From: Burkholderia puraquae
Lineage (GTDB): Bacteria > Pseudomonadota > Gammaproteobacteria > Burkholderiales > Burkholderiaceae
Length of the DNA stretch: 64,000 nt
Assembly (NCBI RefSeq): GCF_002099195.1
Contig: NZ_NBYX01000009.1
Location: 1 to 64,000, forward strand
Direction of reading: 5' to 3'
Made by a program: the position numbers and the translations under genes. The notes beneath the pieces are model-generated. The model had not been told where the DNA came from, ran no database searches, and was given only the letters and a program-made list of their open reading frames with translations. This document shows, piece by piece, positions 34,972-43,142 of the stretch. Positions within the stretch are counted from its first letter, which is position 1. Each line of letters starts with the position of its first letter.

Positions 34972-36011
34972 CCAAGTGGATCAAATGGCTCGGCTGGCCG
35001 CTCGGCATCGGCATCCTGCTCGCGCTGGGGCTGCATGAAGGCATCGGCGACGTGTCGCAGATGCTCGCGCGCGCCGGTTACGCGCTGCTGTGGCTCGTGC
35101 CGTTCCATGCGCTGCCGCTGCTGCTCGATGCATACGCGTGGCACCTGCTGCTCGACAAGCGCTCGTCGCTGCCGTTCCTGTGGTGGATCGCGACCGTGCG
35201 CGAAGCGGTGAACCGGCTGTTGCCGGTGGTCGGGATCGGCGGCGAGCTGGTCGGCATCCGGCTCGCGCGCTGGCAGGTGCCCGACGCGAGCCGCGTGACC
35301 GCGTCGGTGATCGTCGAGGTGCTCGTGACGATCGTCGTGCAGTATGCGTTCGCCGCACTCGGCCTCGTGCTGCTGCTCGCGACGACGGACAACATGGGCG
35401 GCGGCACGATCGGCCTCGCGCTGCTGCTCACGCTCCCGCTGCCGGTGCTTGGCGTCGTGCTGATGCGCCGCGGCGGGATTTTCCATGCGATCGAGCGTTT
35501 CGCGGGCCGCCTGCTCGGCGATTCGCACCGGTTGCTGCAGGGCGTCGACGGCAAGCGGCTCGATGCCGACATCGATGGGCTGATGTCGCGTACGGGCCTG
35601 TTGTTCAGCGCATTCTTCTGGCAGCTTGCCGGCTACGTGCTCGGCGCGCTCGAGATCTACTGGGCGCTCGCGCTGCTCGGCCATCCGGTGTCGATCGGCG
35701 GCGCGATCGCGATCGAGGCGATGACGCAGGCCGTGCGCCATGCGGCGTTCATGGTGCCGGGCGGCCTCGGCGTGCAGGAGGCGACGGTCGTGCTGCTCGC
35801 GCAGATGTTCGGCGTCGACCGCGAGACGGCGCTGTCGCTCGCGCTCGTCAAGCGTGGCCGCGAGGTGCTGTTCGGCTGCCTGGCGCTCGGTTCGTGGCAA
35901 CTGGCCGAACTCGTGCGCACGCGGCGCCGCATCGGTGAGCTGCCTGCCGCGCCGCGCGCGCCGCAGGCGACGAGTCGCGCGGCCGAGACCGAAACCGAAA
36001 CGATGCATTGA
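34968..36011 (+). CDS. hpnL: Hopanoid-associated membrane protein HpnL
   Basis: The product is 347 residues from the ATG overlapping the hpnK stop. About seven to eight membrane helices are visible and the family resembles the flippase domain of lysylphosphatidylglycerol synthases (ALLWLVPFHALPLLLDAYAW, VREAVNRLLPVVGIGGE, FMVPGGLGVQEATVVLL). HpnL is found with hopanoid genes and has been suggested to move hopanoids across membranes; its activity is not settled. It is the last gene of the hpn cluster. Confidence 0.88.
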   Translation: MTKWIKWLGWPLGIGILLALGLHEGIGDVSQMLARAGYALLWLVPFHALPLLLDAYAWHLLLDKRSSLPFLWWIATVREAVNRLLPVVGIGGELVGIRLARWQVPDASRVTASVIVEVLVTIVVQYAFAALGLVLLLATTDNMGGGTIGLALLLTLPLPVLGVVLMRRGGIFHAIERFAGRLLGDSHRLLQGVDGKRLDADIDGLMSRTGLLFSAFFWQLAGYVLGALEIYWALALLGHPVSIGGAIAIEAMTQAVRHAAFMVPGGLGVQEATVVLLAQMFGVDRETALSLALVKRGREVLFGCLALGSWQLAELVRTRRRIGELPAAPRAPQATSRAAETETETMH

Positions 36012-36098
36012 TCACGAGACGGGCCGCGCGCCCGTCTCGCGCTTTTGGCGTCGCGCAGGTATCCTTGCCGCGTGTTTTCTCGACGCGCATTTCTTCCG

Positions 36099-36656
36099 AT
36101 GAATTTCCGTTTCCGGCTGCTCCCCGTGACGATGCTGGCCGCCGCGCTGGCGCTGACCGGCTGCGACGACAAGCAAGGCAACCTCGACGTGCAACGTATC
36201 AGGGACTTCTTCAACGCGATCAAGCCCGCGCCGCTGCTGCTGAAGGGGCTGAAGGTCGGCGAATCGACCGAGGCCGACGTGCGCGGCACGATGGGCAAGC
36301 CCGAGACCGAGCGCGACTTCACCGACGGCTCGAAGCGGCTCGAATACCCGCGCGGCCCGATGGGCAACCAGACGTGGTTCGTCGATCTCGATGCGAATGG
36401 CCGCTACACGGGCGCGACCCAGGTGCTGACCGCCGAGAATTTTGCGAAGGTGCGCCCGGGGATGAACGAGGACGAGGTGCGGCGCCTGCTCGGCAAGCCC
36501 GGCGACATCGCGCAATATCCGCTCAAGCCCGAGACGGTCTGGAGCTGGCGCTGGCTCGAGGACGGCGTCAACACCGACGCATTCTTCAACGTCCATTTCG
36601 GCCCGGACGGGCTTGTCTATACGACTTCGCGCTCCGACATCCTGAAGGGGCGGTAA
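36099..36656 (+). CDS. Lipoprotein with BamE/SmpA-like repeats
   Basis: The product is 185 residues from the ATG at 36099. A lipoprotein signal ends in ALTGC (Cys24). Two BamE-like units follow: LLKGLKVGESTEADVRGTMGKPE and FAKVRPGMNEDEVRRLLGKPG. Each has the GxSxxDVxxxxGKP pattern seen in BamE/SmpA proteins, which aid outer-membrane assembly. Here the doubling suggests a separate family rather than BamE itself. It follows hpnL after 87 bases, so an envelope role is plausible but unproven. Confidence 0.75.
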   Translation: MNFRFRLLPVTMLAAALALTGCDDKQGNLDVQRIRDFFNAIKPAPLLLKGLKVGESTEADVRGTMGKPETERDFTDGSKRLEYPRGPMGNQTWFVDLDANGRYTGATQVLTAENFAKVRPGMNEDEVRRLLGKPGDIAQYPLKPETVWSWRWLEDGVNTDAFFNVHFGPDGLVYTTSRSDILKGR

Positions 36657-36716
36657 GCGCAGCCGCAGCCGTCTTCGGCGCTATATCGAAAAAGCGACCG
36701 GAAAATTGCAAAAAGT

Positions 36717-36760
36717 CCGCTTCCCTGCCCGTTATCCGGTTGTCAGGGAGCGGCTTTTTT
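36717..36760 (+). terminator. Rho-independent terminator
   Basis: CCGCTTCCCTG and CAGGGAGCGG pair with one bulge and are followed by CTTTTTT. It ends the lipoprotein transcription unit. Confidence 0.75.
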
Positions 36761-36932
36761 CCTTTTGAAACAGGGGTGTAGGTCGTAGTCGCAAATGGTG
36801 GAGCGAATTGTTGCGACGCAGCAATCGCGTGCAAGGTGATTTGAGGCAATCAATTTCGCTTGCGACTATCCGCGTCAGCCCGGCGCGGGACAGGCATACG
36901 CGTCGGCATCCATTCCAACTCTGGAGACGCGC

Positions 36933-37622
36933 GTGTTCCTTTACGGCTTTGGTCCTGTCCTCTGGGCCGGCACCGTGCAGACCATCGAGCTGTCGGTGCT
37001 GTCGCTCGCCACTGCGGTGGCGTTGGGGCTGATCGGCGCGGTGGCGAAGCTGTCGCACAACCGGGCGCTGCGAGCGATCGCGACCGGTTATACGACGCTG
37101 ATTCGCTCGGTGCCCGATCTCGTCCTGATGCTGCTGTTGTTCTACAGCATCCAGATCTGGCTGAACCAGTTCACCGACCTCGTCGGCTGGGACCAGATCG
37201 ACATCGACCCGTTCGTGGCCGGTGTGCTGACGCTCGGCTTCATCTACGGCGCGTACTTCACCGAGACGTTCCGCGGCGCGTTCCTGTCGGTGCCGCGCGG
37301 CCAGCTCGAGGCCGGCGCGGCTTACGGGATGAGCGGGATGCGCGTGTTCGTCCGGATCATGTTTCCGCAGATGATGCGCTTTGCGCTGCCCGGGATCGGG
37401 AACAACTGGCAGGTGCTCGTGAAGGCGACCGCGCTGGTGTCGATCATCGGCCTTGCGGACGTCGTGAAGGCCGCGCAGGACGCCGGCAAGAGCACGTTCA
37501 ACATGTTCTTCTTCATCCTCGTCGCGGCGCTGATCTATCTCGCGATCACGACCGTTTCCAACCTCGTGCTGATCCAGCTCGAGAAGCGTTATTCCATGGG
37601 CGTGCGGCACGCAGAACTATGA
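36933..37622 (+). CDS. hisQ: Basic amino-acid ABC transporter permease (HisQ/AotQ type)
   Basis: The product is 229 residues from a GTG start with CTGGAG upstream. Five to six membrane helices are seen. The His/Glu/Gln/Arg permease motif is EAGAAYGMSGMRVFVRIMFPQMM. It pairs with the HisM-type permease to form the channel for arginine, ornithine or histidine. The stop overlaps the next start (ATGA). The layout QMP-argR resembles the Pseudomonas aot operon, but the binding protein gene is not in front; a likely partner lies at 50749. Confidence 0.9.
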   Translation: MFLYGFGPVLWAGTVQTIELSVLSLATAVALGLIGAVAKLSHNRALRAIATGYTTLIRSVPDLVLMLLLFYSIQIWLNQFTDLVGWDQIDIDPFVAGVLTLGFIYGAYFTETFRGAFLSVPRGQLEAGAAYGMSGMRVFVRIMFPQMMRFALPGIGNNWQVLVKATALVSIIGLADVVKAAQDAGKSTFNMFFFILVAALIYLAITTVSNLVLIQLEKRYSMGVRHAEL

Positions 37623-38332
37623 TCGAGATCCTCCAGGAATTCGGCCAGGCGTTCCTTTACTGGGACGGCCAGCGCCTCTCCGGCCTTGCGGTGACGCTGT
37701 GGCTGCTCGTCGCGTCGATTTCGCTCGGCTTCGTGTGCGCGGTGCCGCTCGCGGTCGCGCGCGTGTCGAGGAACAAGTGGGTGTCGACGCCGGTGCGGTT
37801 CTACACGTACGTGTTCCGCGGCACGCCGCTCTACGTGCAGTTGCTGCTGCTGTACACGGGCATGTACAGCCTCGAGTTCGTGCGTTCGCACTCGCTGCTC
37901 GACGCGTTCTTCCGCAGCGGCTTCAACTGCGCGATTCTCGCGTTCGCGCTGAACACCTGTGCGTACACGACCGAGATCTTCGCGGGGGCGATCCGCGCGA
38001 TTCCGCACGGCGAGGTCGAGGCGGCGCGTGCGTACGGGATGTCGCCGTTCACGATGTACCGCCGCGTGATCCTGCCGTCGGCGCTGCGCCGCGCGCTGCC
38101 GCTGTACAGCAACGAGGTGATCCTGATGCTGCACGCGACGACTGTCGCGTTCACGGCGACCGTGCCGGACATCCTGAAGGTCGCGCGCGACGCGAATTCC
38201 GCGACCTACATGGCGTTCCAGTCGTTCGGAATCGCCGCGCTGATCTATCTTGCGGTATCGTTCGCACTCGTCGCGGCGTTTCGCCGCGCGGAGCGCCACT
38301 GGCTCGCGTATCTCGCAGCCGCCCGTCATTGA
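37619..38332 (+). CDS. hisM: Basic amino-acid ABC transporter permease (HisM/AotM type)
   Basis: The product is 237 residues from the ATG overlapping the hisQ stop. Helices and the family loop EVEAARAYGMSPFTMYRRVILP, which contacts the ATPase, are clear. TYVFRGTPLYVQLLLLYTG is a typical N-terminal permease block. It forms a heterodimer with the preceding permease. The ATPase gene follows after 21 bases. Confidence 0.9.
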   Translation: MIEILQEFGQAFLYWDGQRLSGLAVTLWLLVASISLGFVCAVPLAVARVSRNKWVSTPVRFYTYVFRGTPLYVQLLLLYTGMYSLEFVRSHSLLDAFFRSGFNCAILAFALNTCAYTTEIFAGAIRAIPHGEVEAARAYGMSPFTMYRRVILPSALRRALPLYSNEVILMLHATTVAFTATVPDILKVARDANSATYMAFQSFGIAALIYLAVSFALVAAFRRAERHWLAYLAAARH

Positions 38333-38353
38333 ATTCACTTCGAGGAGAGCCAG

Positions 38354-39148
38354 TTGGCCGAGATCACTCAAACGGGCGCTGCCGCCAAGCTTGCGGCGCT
38401 CGACATCCACAAGCGCTACGGTGACAACGAGGTACTCAAGGGCGTATCGCTGAACGCGAAGGCCGGTGACGTCATCAGCATCATCGGCGCGAGCGGCTCG
38501 GGCAAGAGCACGTTCCTGCGCTGCATCAATTTTCTCGAGCGGCCGAATGCGGGGCAGATCGTCGTCGACGGCGAGGCCGTGCGCACGAAGACCGACCGCG
38601 CCGGCGCGCTCGAAGTCGCCGATCACAAGCAGCTGCAGCGCATCCGTACGAAGCTCGCGATGGTGTTCCAGCACTTCAACCTCTGGGCGCACATGAACGT
38701 GCTCGAGAACGTGATGGAAGCGCCCTTGCACGTGCTCGGCATTTCGAAGAAGGAAGCCGAGGAGCGTGCGCGCGAGTATCTGGAGAAAGTCGGTCTCGCG
38801 CCGCGCGTCGAGAAGCAGTATCCGTCGCACCTGTCGGGCGGCCAGCAGCAGCGCGTGGCGATTGCGCGGGCGCTGGCGATGCACCCGGACGTGATGCTGT
38901 TCGACGAGCCGACGTCGGCGCTCGACCCGGAGCTGGTGGGTGAAGTGCTGAAGGTGATGCAGAAGCTCGCCGAGGAAGGCCGCACGATGATCGTCGTCAC
39001 GCACGAGATGGGTTTCGCGCGCAACGTGTCGAACCACGTGATGTTCCTGCATCAGGGGCGGACCGAGGAAGAGGGCGATCCGAAGGAGGTGCTGGTACGC
39101 CCGCAGAGCGAGCGGCTGAAGCAGTTCCTGTCGGGCAGCCTCAAGTAA
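38354..39148 (+). CDS. hisP: Basic amino-acid ABC transporter ATPase (HisP/AotP type)
   Basis: The product is 264 residues from a TTG start preceded by GAGGAGAG. Walker [11 protein letters not shown]-loop [14 protein letters not shown], signature [16 protein letters not shown], Walker [15 protein letters not shown] and the H-loop VVTHEMGF are intact. It powers import through the two permeases upstream. The arginine regulator gene follows. Confidence 0.94.
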   Translation: MAEITQTGAAAKLAALDIHKRYGDNEVLKGVSLNAKAGDVISIIGASGSGKSTFLRCINFLERPNAGQIVVDGEAVRTKTDRAGALEVADHKQLQRIRTKLAMVFQHFNLWAHMNVLENVMEAPLHVLGISKKEAEERAREYLEKVGLAPRVEKQYPSHLSGGQQQRVAIARALAMHPDVMLFDEPTSALDPELVGEVLKVMQKLAEEGRTMIVVTHEMGFARNVSNHVMFLHQGRTEEEGDPKEVLVRPQSERLKQFLSGSLK

Positions 39149-39170
39149 CGCGACAGGGCAGGTTTCAACC

Positions 39171-40214
39171 GTGGTACCGGTGTCTCGTCCCGCAGGCGCC
39201 ACCCGCACGACGCAGGTGGCGATCGTTGCATTGCCGCCCGTGTCGATGTCGGGCGTGGGTCCGATCGTCGATGCGCTGAACCTCGCGAACGAGATCGACG
39301 GGCGGCTGCTGTATCGTTGGCAGGTGTGTTCGTGGGACGGGCGGCCCGTGCCGCTCGCCGGCGGTGCGCAGTGGCATGCCGATGCGGCGTTCAACGATGC
39401 GATCGCGTGTGACTGGGTGATCGTCGTGTCGGAGCGGTTTCAGCAGTTTGCCGACTATCGGTTGTTTCTCGCGAGTCTCGCGCGGGTCGGGCAGCGCACG
39501 CCGATCGTGACCGGGATTCATCATGGCGTGTGGTGGCTTGCGATGGCCGGGCAGCTTTCCGGGTATCGCGTGAGCGTGAACTGGGAGACGTATCAGCAGT
39601 TCGCCGAACAGTTCGAGCGGTCGATCGTCACGCAGCAGATCTTCGAGATCGATCGCGATCGAGCCACCTGTGCGGGTGGGCAGGCGACCGTTGACTTCAT
39701 GCTGGCCATGATTGGCCGGGAGCATGGGCCCGACCTTGCCGAGAGGATCGCCGATGCGCTCGGCGCCGGGACGTTGCGGAGTGGCGAGGAACGCCAACGG
39801 ATTCCTTTTGTTACCGCGCCCGGTGAGCGGCATCCTCGGTTGAACGATGCTTTGCTGTTGATGGAAGCCAATGTCGAGGATCCATTGACGACCGATGAGA
39901 TCGCCGAGCTCGTTGGCGTTTCACGCCGGCAACTGGAGCGGCTCTTTCGACAGTATCTCGGGGCGATGCCCTCGAAGTATTACCTCAATCTTCGGTTGCT
40001 CAAGGCTCGGACTCAGTTGCAGCGGACCAGCAAGTCTGTCGTTCAAGTTTCTCTCGCCTGTGGGTTTTCTTCTGCCGCGCACTTTTCTAATGCCTACCGT
40101 GAGCGGTTTGGCGTTACGCCTCGGGAAGATCGACGGGCGTGGCTCGAGAAGCAGACAGGCGGCGGGAGCGAGCCTCGCGGGGGCGCGCTTGTCGAGCGCG
40201 GGGCGAAGGATTGA
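39171..40214 (+). CDS. argR: Arginine-responsive AraC-type regulator with GATase-like domain
   Basis: The product is 347 residues from a GTG start; the nearest later Met is residue 26. The N-terminal half is a DJ-1/GATase1-like sensor domain (VAIVALPPVSMSGVGPIVDA). The C-terminal half is an AraC DNA-binding domain (TTDEIAELVGVSRRQLERLF, YYLNLRLLKARTQL, VSLACGFSSAAHFSNAYRERF). This architecture is that of the pseudomonad ArgR, which activates arginine uptake and ast/aru genes. It sits between the transporter and the ast genes. The 3' half has visibly more T-ending codons than the 5' half and its neighbours. The stop is 8 bases from the inverted-repeat module. Confidence 0.9.
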   Translation: MVPVSRPAGATRTTQVAIVALPPVSMSGVGPIVDALNLANEIDGRLLYRWQVCSWDGRPVPLAGGAQWHADAAFNDAIACDWVIVVSERFQQFADYRLFLASLARVGQRTPIVTGIHHGVWWLAMAGQLSGYRVSVNWETYQQFAEQFERSIVTQQIFEIDRDRATCAGGQATVDFMLAMIGREHGPDLAERIADALGAGTLRSGEERQRIPFVTAPGERHPRLNDALLLMEANVEDPLTTDEIAELVGVSRRQLERLFRQYLGAMPSKYYLNLRLLKARTQLQRTSKSVVQVSLACGFSSAAHFSNAYRERFGVTPREDRRAWLEKQTGGGSEPRGGALVERGAKD

Positions 40215-40221
40215 TTTTTTT

Positions 40222-40513
40222 GGTGGTGCGCTTTTCGTTTGGCGTGAAGCACCTGCGATCGTGTCGGTCTATTAGCGTCGCCCCTGCGCGGGGCGGCGGT
40301 TACTTTTCTTTGTCTTGCCAAAGAAAAGTAACCAAAAGAAAGGCGCCCGGATAACGCATGACTTCCCGGTGCCATGGTCCACGAAGTGGCCCTCGCCTAA
40401 GTGTCGGCGCCAGGAAAGAACCCGGAGTGGTTCGAGCAATGGTTCTGACACCTCTCACCACCCCACGGAGCGGTATACCGCCCGCTAGCTCCGTCCTCGC
40501 TTCGCTCGGCCGA
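40222..40513 (+). repeat. Left arm of the 292-bp inverted repeat
   Basis: Aligned against the reverse complement of 42681-42972 it has the same length, no gaps and six mismatches (98% identity). It contains a perfect 15-bp hairpin, GGTTACTTTTCTTTG (40298-40312) pairing with 40319-40333 around TCTTGC, and a smaller GCCCC/GGGGC hairpin just before it. It also holds the partly palindromic stretch GGAGCGGTATACCG. Confidence 0.92.
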
Positions 40514-40617
40514 CAGGTGCTTCAGCTCGCGAGGTGAGTTCGCGGCTTCTTGCCCGCAGGCGAAGGACAAGTGAACGATGATGGCGCACCCTCGCTACGC
40601 ACGAGTACGGGCTGCAG

Positions 40618-40842
40618 TTAGCCAGCAAGACCTATGTACGGTACGACGTACGGCTTGCTATAGAACAGCGCGGCGAGCAACGTTACACCGAAAAATACGC
40701 TTCCCCAGCGACAGCCCGCCCAGCGTTTATACGCCACGGCGTTTAATACCGCACATGCGACAGCCGGCCATAGCAGCGTGATGAACATGCCCGCCAGGAA
40801 CTTCGCGTGAGATGTGCAGTGCTCCATGTCGTTGCTAACCAC
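40618..40842 (-). pseudogene. Truncated second copy of the immunity-candidate membrane protein
   Basis: The 74 residues from a GTG codon at 40842 align along their length with the C-terminal two thirds of the neighbouring 117-residue protein. Shared landmarks are DMEHC, HA, ITLLWP versus ITVIWP, and VAYKRW versus VFAYKRW. The first membrane helix is missing: the frame continues upstream for some 20 codons to a stop but has no hydrophobic segment or good start. It may be a decayed duplicate or an orphan immunity allele. Confidence 0.65.
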
Positions 40843-40937
40843 GCCAGTGAAAATCCGGGTAACGTTGTTGTATTGCCCATGAATGTCGCTTGGTTAGAAC
40901 CCGGCCTTGCGCCGGGTTTATTTTTCTATCCAAGTGG

Positions 40938-41291
40938 CTATCTGGCAAGCCATCGGTCGACGAGCCATAGGTAGGGGGCGACGTGAAGCAGTAAATAGAT
41001 CAGCATGACGAACAATGTAGACGCTGCAAACTTGATGCTCCATCTGCGCAGCGACCAACGCTTATAAGCAAAGACGTTGAGCGTGGCAAAAACGACCGAT
41101 GGCCATATGACCGTAATGAGCAACGTCGCGATATAAACTGCGTGAGGCGCACAGTGCTCCATGTCACTACAGCCGGCCGATCGTGATTGCAGAGCGTCAG
41201 GCCAAGGAATATGGCCGAATACATAGAGGCACGCTGCTGCAACAAGCAAGCCCCACACGACGCCTAGAATAGCGAATGCTATACGTCTCAA
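40938..41291 (-). CDS. Small membrane protein, candidate immunity factor for the Tae4-type effector
   Basis: The product is 117 residues. It starts at TTG (41291), overlapping the tae4 stop. Three hydrophobic segments are visible (FAILGVVWGLLVAAACLYVFG, IATLLITVIWPSVVFATLNVF, KFAASTLFVMLIYLLLHVAPY). A short loop with CSDMEHC lies between the first two and would face the periplasm if the N terminus is cytoplasmic. Known Tai4 immunity proteins are soluble periplasmic proteins, so this is not a Tai4 relative by appearance. The role is inferred from coupling to the effector gene. A truncated paralogue lies just downstream. Confidence 0.6.
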   Translation of the reverse strand: MRRIAFAILGVVWGLLVAAACLYVFGHIPWPDALQSRSAGCSDMEHCAPHAVYIATLLITVIWPSVVFATLNVFAYKRWSLRRWSIKFAASTLFVMLIYLLLHVAPYLWLVDRWLAR

Positions 41292-41920
41292 TTCACCTCC
41301 CAGAATAGGATTTCTTTAGATTTCGCGAGGTCCGAAATCACATTCCCGTTTCCCCCGCGAAGCCGCGACAATAGGTCTGGGAACGTTCGCTGACCAAGGC
41401 GAAATCGCCAGAACGACGCAAAGGATGGTGTCAGTGTGTCTTGGTTCCACAGGTCGATGTGGCCGCCACTCAGTGCATCGGCTGAGTCGCCGTCCTGACG
41501 CCAGTAGCCGAAAAAGTAGATGATACCGGTTCGGTTTTTTACCTTGTCCTGCCAATCTGGACCGGTGATGTTTTCAGGTTTGCCAAGCCCAAGGAATGGG
41601 CGAAGCTTCAACCATTCAGCCAGCTCGTAAGCGCGCGTCGCCGTCGCTTTGCCGCCGAGTATCAAGCGGCCCAGAGTCTTCTTGCCAGGCATCGGCTTCA
41701 ACACGTTTTGAGAAAACGACTTCATGTCGCTGCCGATACTGTGAAACGTAACGCTCATGCGTATCGCGCATTGATTCTCATACTCGCCAGTGGGGTCATC
41801 GTAGGGGTCCTTGTTCGGATATACGTTCCAAAGCTCTTGAAAGGACAACGCCTGGAGCTGTACGGATTTCTTTGATTTTGGCGTGTCGTTCGTGCGGACC
41901 TTTGTGGAGGGATTAGGCAT
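41288..41920 (-). CDS. tae4: Tae4-type T6SS amidase effector
   Basis: The product is 210 residues, slightly longer than typical Tae4 owing to an N-terminal tail of about 24 residues. The block FQELWNVYPNKD (27-38), the catalytic cysteine motif NQCAIRMSV (Cys51), ATRAYELAEWL (94-104), GIIYFFGYW (132-140) and the catalytic histidine motif GGHIDLWN (His154, Asp156) follow the family order. Tae4 enzymes are papain-like amidases that cut peptidoglycan stem peptides in the periplasm of a rival cell. The gene overlaps the PAAR reading frame by 8 bases and the immunity candidate by 4. Confidence 0.85.
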   Translation of the reverse strand: MPNPSTKVRTNDTPKSKKSVQLQALSFQELWNVYPNKDPYDDPTGEYENQCAIRMSVTFHSIGSDMKSFSQNVLKPMPGKKTLGRLILGGKATATRAYELAEWLKLRPFLGLGKPENITGPDWQDKVKNRTGIIYFFGYWRQDGDSADALSGGHIDLWNQDTLTPSFASFWRFRLGQRTFPDLLSRLRGGNGNVISDLAKSKEILFWEVN

Positions 41921-42496
41921 GGCTTACCCCGCTGTGTTTTTTTGCAATGGCTTCATCGCCCCAATAGACGGTGTAGTTTCCTGATCCGTCGCCGGTGTGG
42001 ACGCGGGGTAGCTCGCCGCTTGCATCGAGGACTCCAGAATGGATGCGGCCGTCTGTCGTCTCGATGTAATAGGGATAGCCGTCTGGGCCGCCGGAATGAC
42101 TGCCGCCGCCAGTCTTTACCTCGACCTGTTCGTCGAATGCGCCTTTCTTGACCGACGCGACACCGCCCGTGGTCGTGCGGCTCGAAATGACTTCCCCCAG
42201 ACCCTTTAGCCGATCCTCACACCAAGCTTCGCCTGCCAGTAACGCGACGATGCTCGGTGGAGTCGAGCAGCCGCACAGAACAATATCGCGATCGAGTGCG
42301 ACCTCTCCCTGGAACTTGAGTCGATACGGCCCGCCAGCCTTTGCGATGGTGCCCGTGCTTTGACATGCCGTACAGAATGCACTACCGCCGATCAAGGCTG
42401 CCTGATGCCCGTGGATCAGGAACGGCGGTCCACTGTACGAGTTGATTTTCCCGCCGCTTGAGAGACTATCGCCACGACCGCAATTCTTCTATTCAT
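41913..42496 (-). pseudogene. PAAR-domain T6SS spike protein with apparent one-base deletion
   Basis: From an ATG at 42496 with GAGAGGG upstream, eight codons read MNRRIAVV. The frame then fails: the expected continuation GDSLSSGGKI, then FLIHGHQAALIGGSAFCTACQ lies in the next frame. One extra G between 42473 and 42472 would restore a 194-residue protein. The rest is typical of Burkholderia PAAR proteins: TGTIAKAGGPYRL, GEVALDRDIVLC and a C-terminal YWGDEAIAK block. PAAR proteins tip the VgrG spike and carry effectors. As written, translation could only begin at the TTG at 42395, losing the first third of the fold. Confidence 0.75.
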
Positions 42497-42680
42497 TGTT
42501 TTGACCCTCTCGGAAAGTAACAATCGTAGTCGCGCCGGGAAAAAGGCCATCTCGATATTGTTTGCGGTGCTCGAGATGGCGCGCGCGGGGTACGTTGTTT
42601 GCACATGGGGTGTCGCGCCATTGTGTGCGGTGACTTCCAGAACTGATCGATTGATTCCGTCGTACCAAGGGGCATCCTGG

Positions 42681-42972
42681 TCGGCCGAGCGAAGCGAGGA
42701 CGGAGCTAGCGGGCGGTATACCGCTCCGTGGGGTGGTGGAGGGTGTCAGAACCATTGCTCGAACCACTCCGGGTTCTTTCCTGGCGCGGACACTTAGGCG
42801 AGGGCCACTTCGTGGACCATGGCACCGGGAAGTCATGCGTTATCCGGGCGCCTTTCTTTTGGTTACTTTTCTTTGGCAAGACAAAGAAAAGTAACCGCCG
42901 CCCCGCGCAGGGGCGACGCTAATAGACCGACACGATCACAGGTGCTTCACGTCAAACGAAAAGCGCACCACC
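42681..42972 (-). repeat. Right arm of the 292-bp inverted repeat
   Basis: The reverse complement matches 40222-40513 without gaps and with six mismatches, including the hairpin arms. Identity stops sharply at both ends: inside after TCGGCCGA and outside after GGTGGTGCGC. It lies 170 bases before the astC start. Confidence 0.92.
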
Positions 42973-43142
42973 CGAAAAGCCCCAAAATACGGCCACCAAC
43001 CGAAGCCCCCGCCGGGAGGGGGGCAAAATAGACCGAAGAAAGCGCTTCCGATAGAACCCGTCGCAATTCCGCAAGACGCTTGCGTCACCCTTACCTAAAC
43101 TTGATCCTGTTGAACCCTCTTACGAAACCGAAAGGAACGACC
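42973..43142 (+). promoter_or_regulatory. Likely promoter and leader region of the ast operon
   Basis: These 170 bases between the inverted repeat and astC must contain the astC promoter if the operon is expressed. AAAGGAACG before the ATG is the ribosome-binding site. No consensus -10/-35 or sigma-54 site is obvious. Confidence 0.4.

Larger units (their letters stand above)
40222..42972. mobile_element. Inverted-repeat-bounded T6SS effector module inserted between argR and astC
   Basis: Two 292-bp arms in opposite orientation (40222-40513 and 42681-42972) flank 2167 bp of lower-GC sequence. The interior carries a minus-strand PAAR, tae4, immunity-candidate operon and a partial second immunity copy. 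The module splits an otherwise continuous arginine locus. No transposase or integrase lies inside, so mobility would need outside enzymes or homologous recombination. No clear target duplication is seen at its borders. Confidence 0.7.

Noticed and set aside
40578..40781. Small plus-strand open frame inside the inverted-repeat module
   Set aside because: It lies opposite the truncated immunity paralogue, has no ribosome-binding site and no family features.
42501..42797. Plus-strand open frame entering the right repeat arm
   Set aside because: It crosses the arm boundary and its hairpins, lies opposite the PAAR upstream region, and shows no conserved features.
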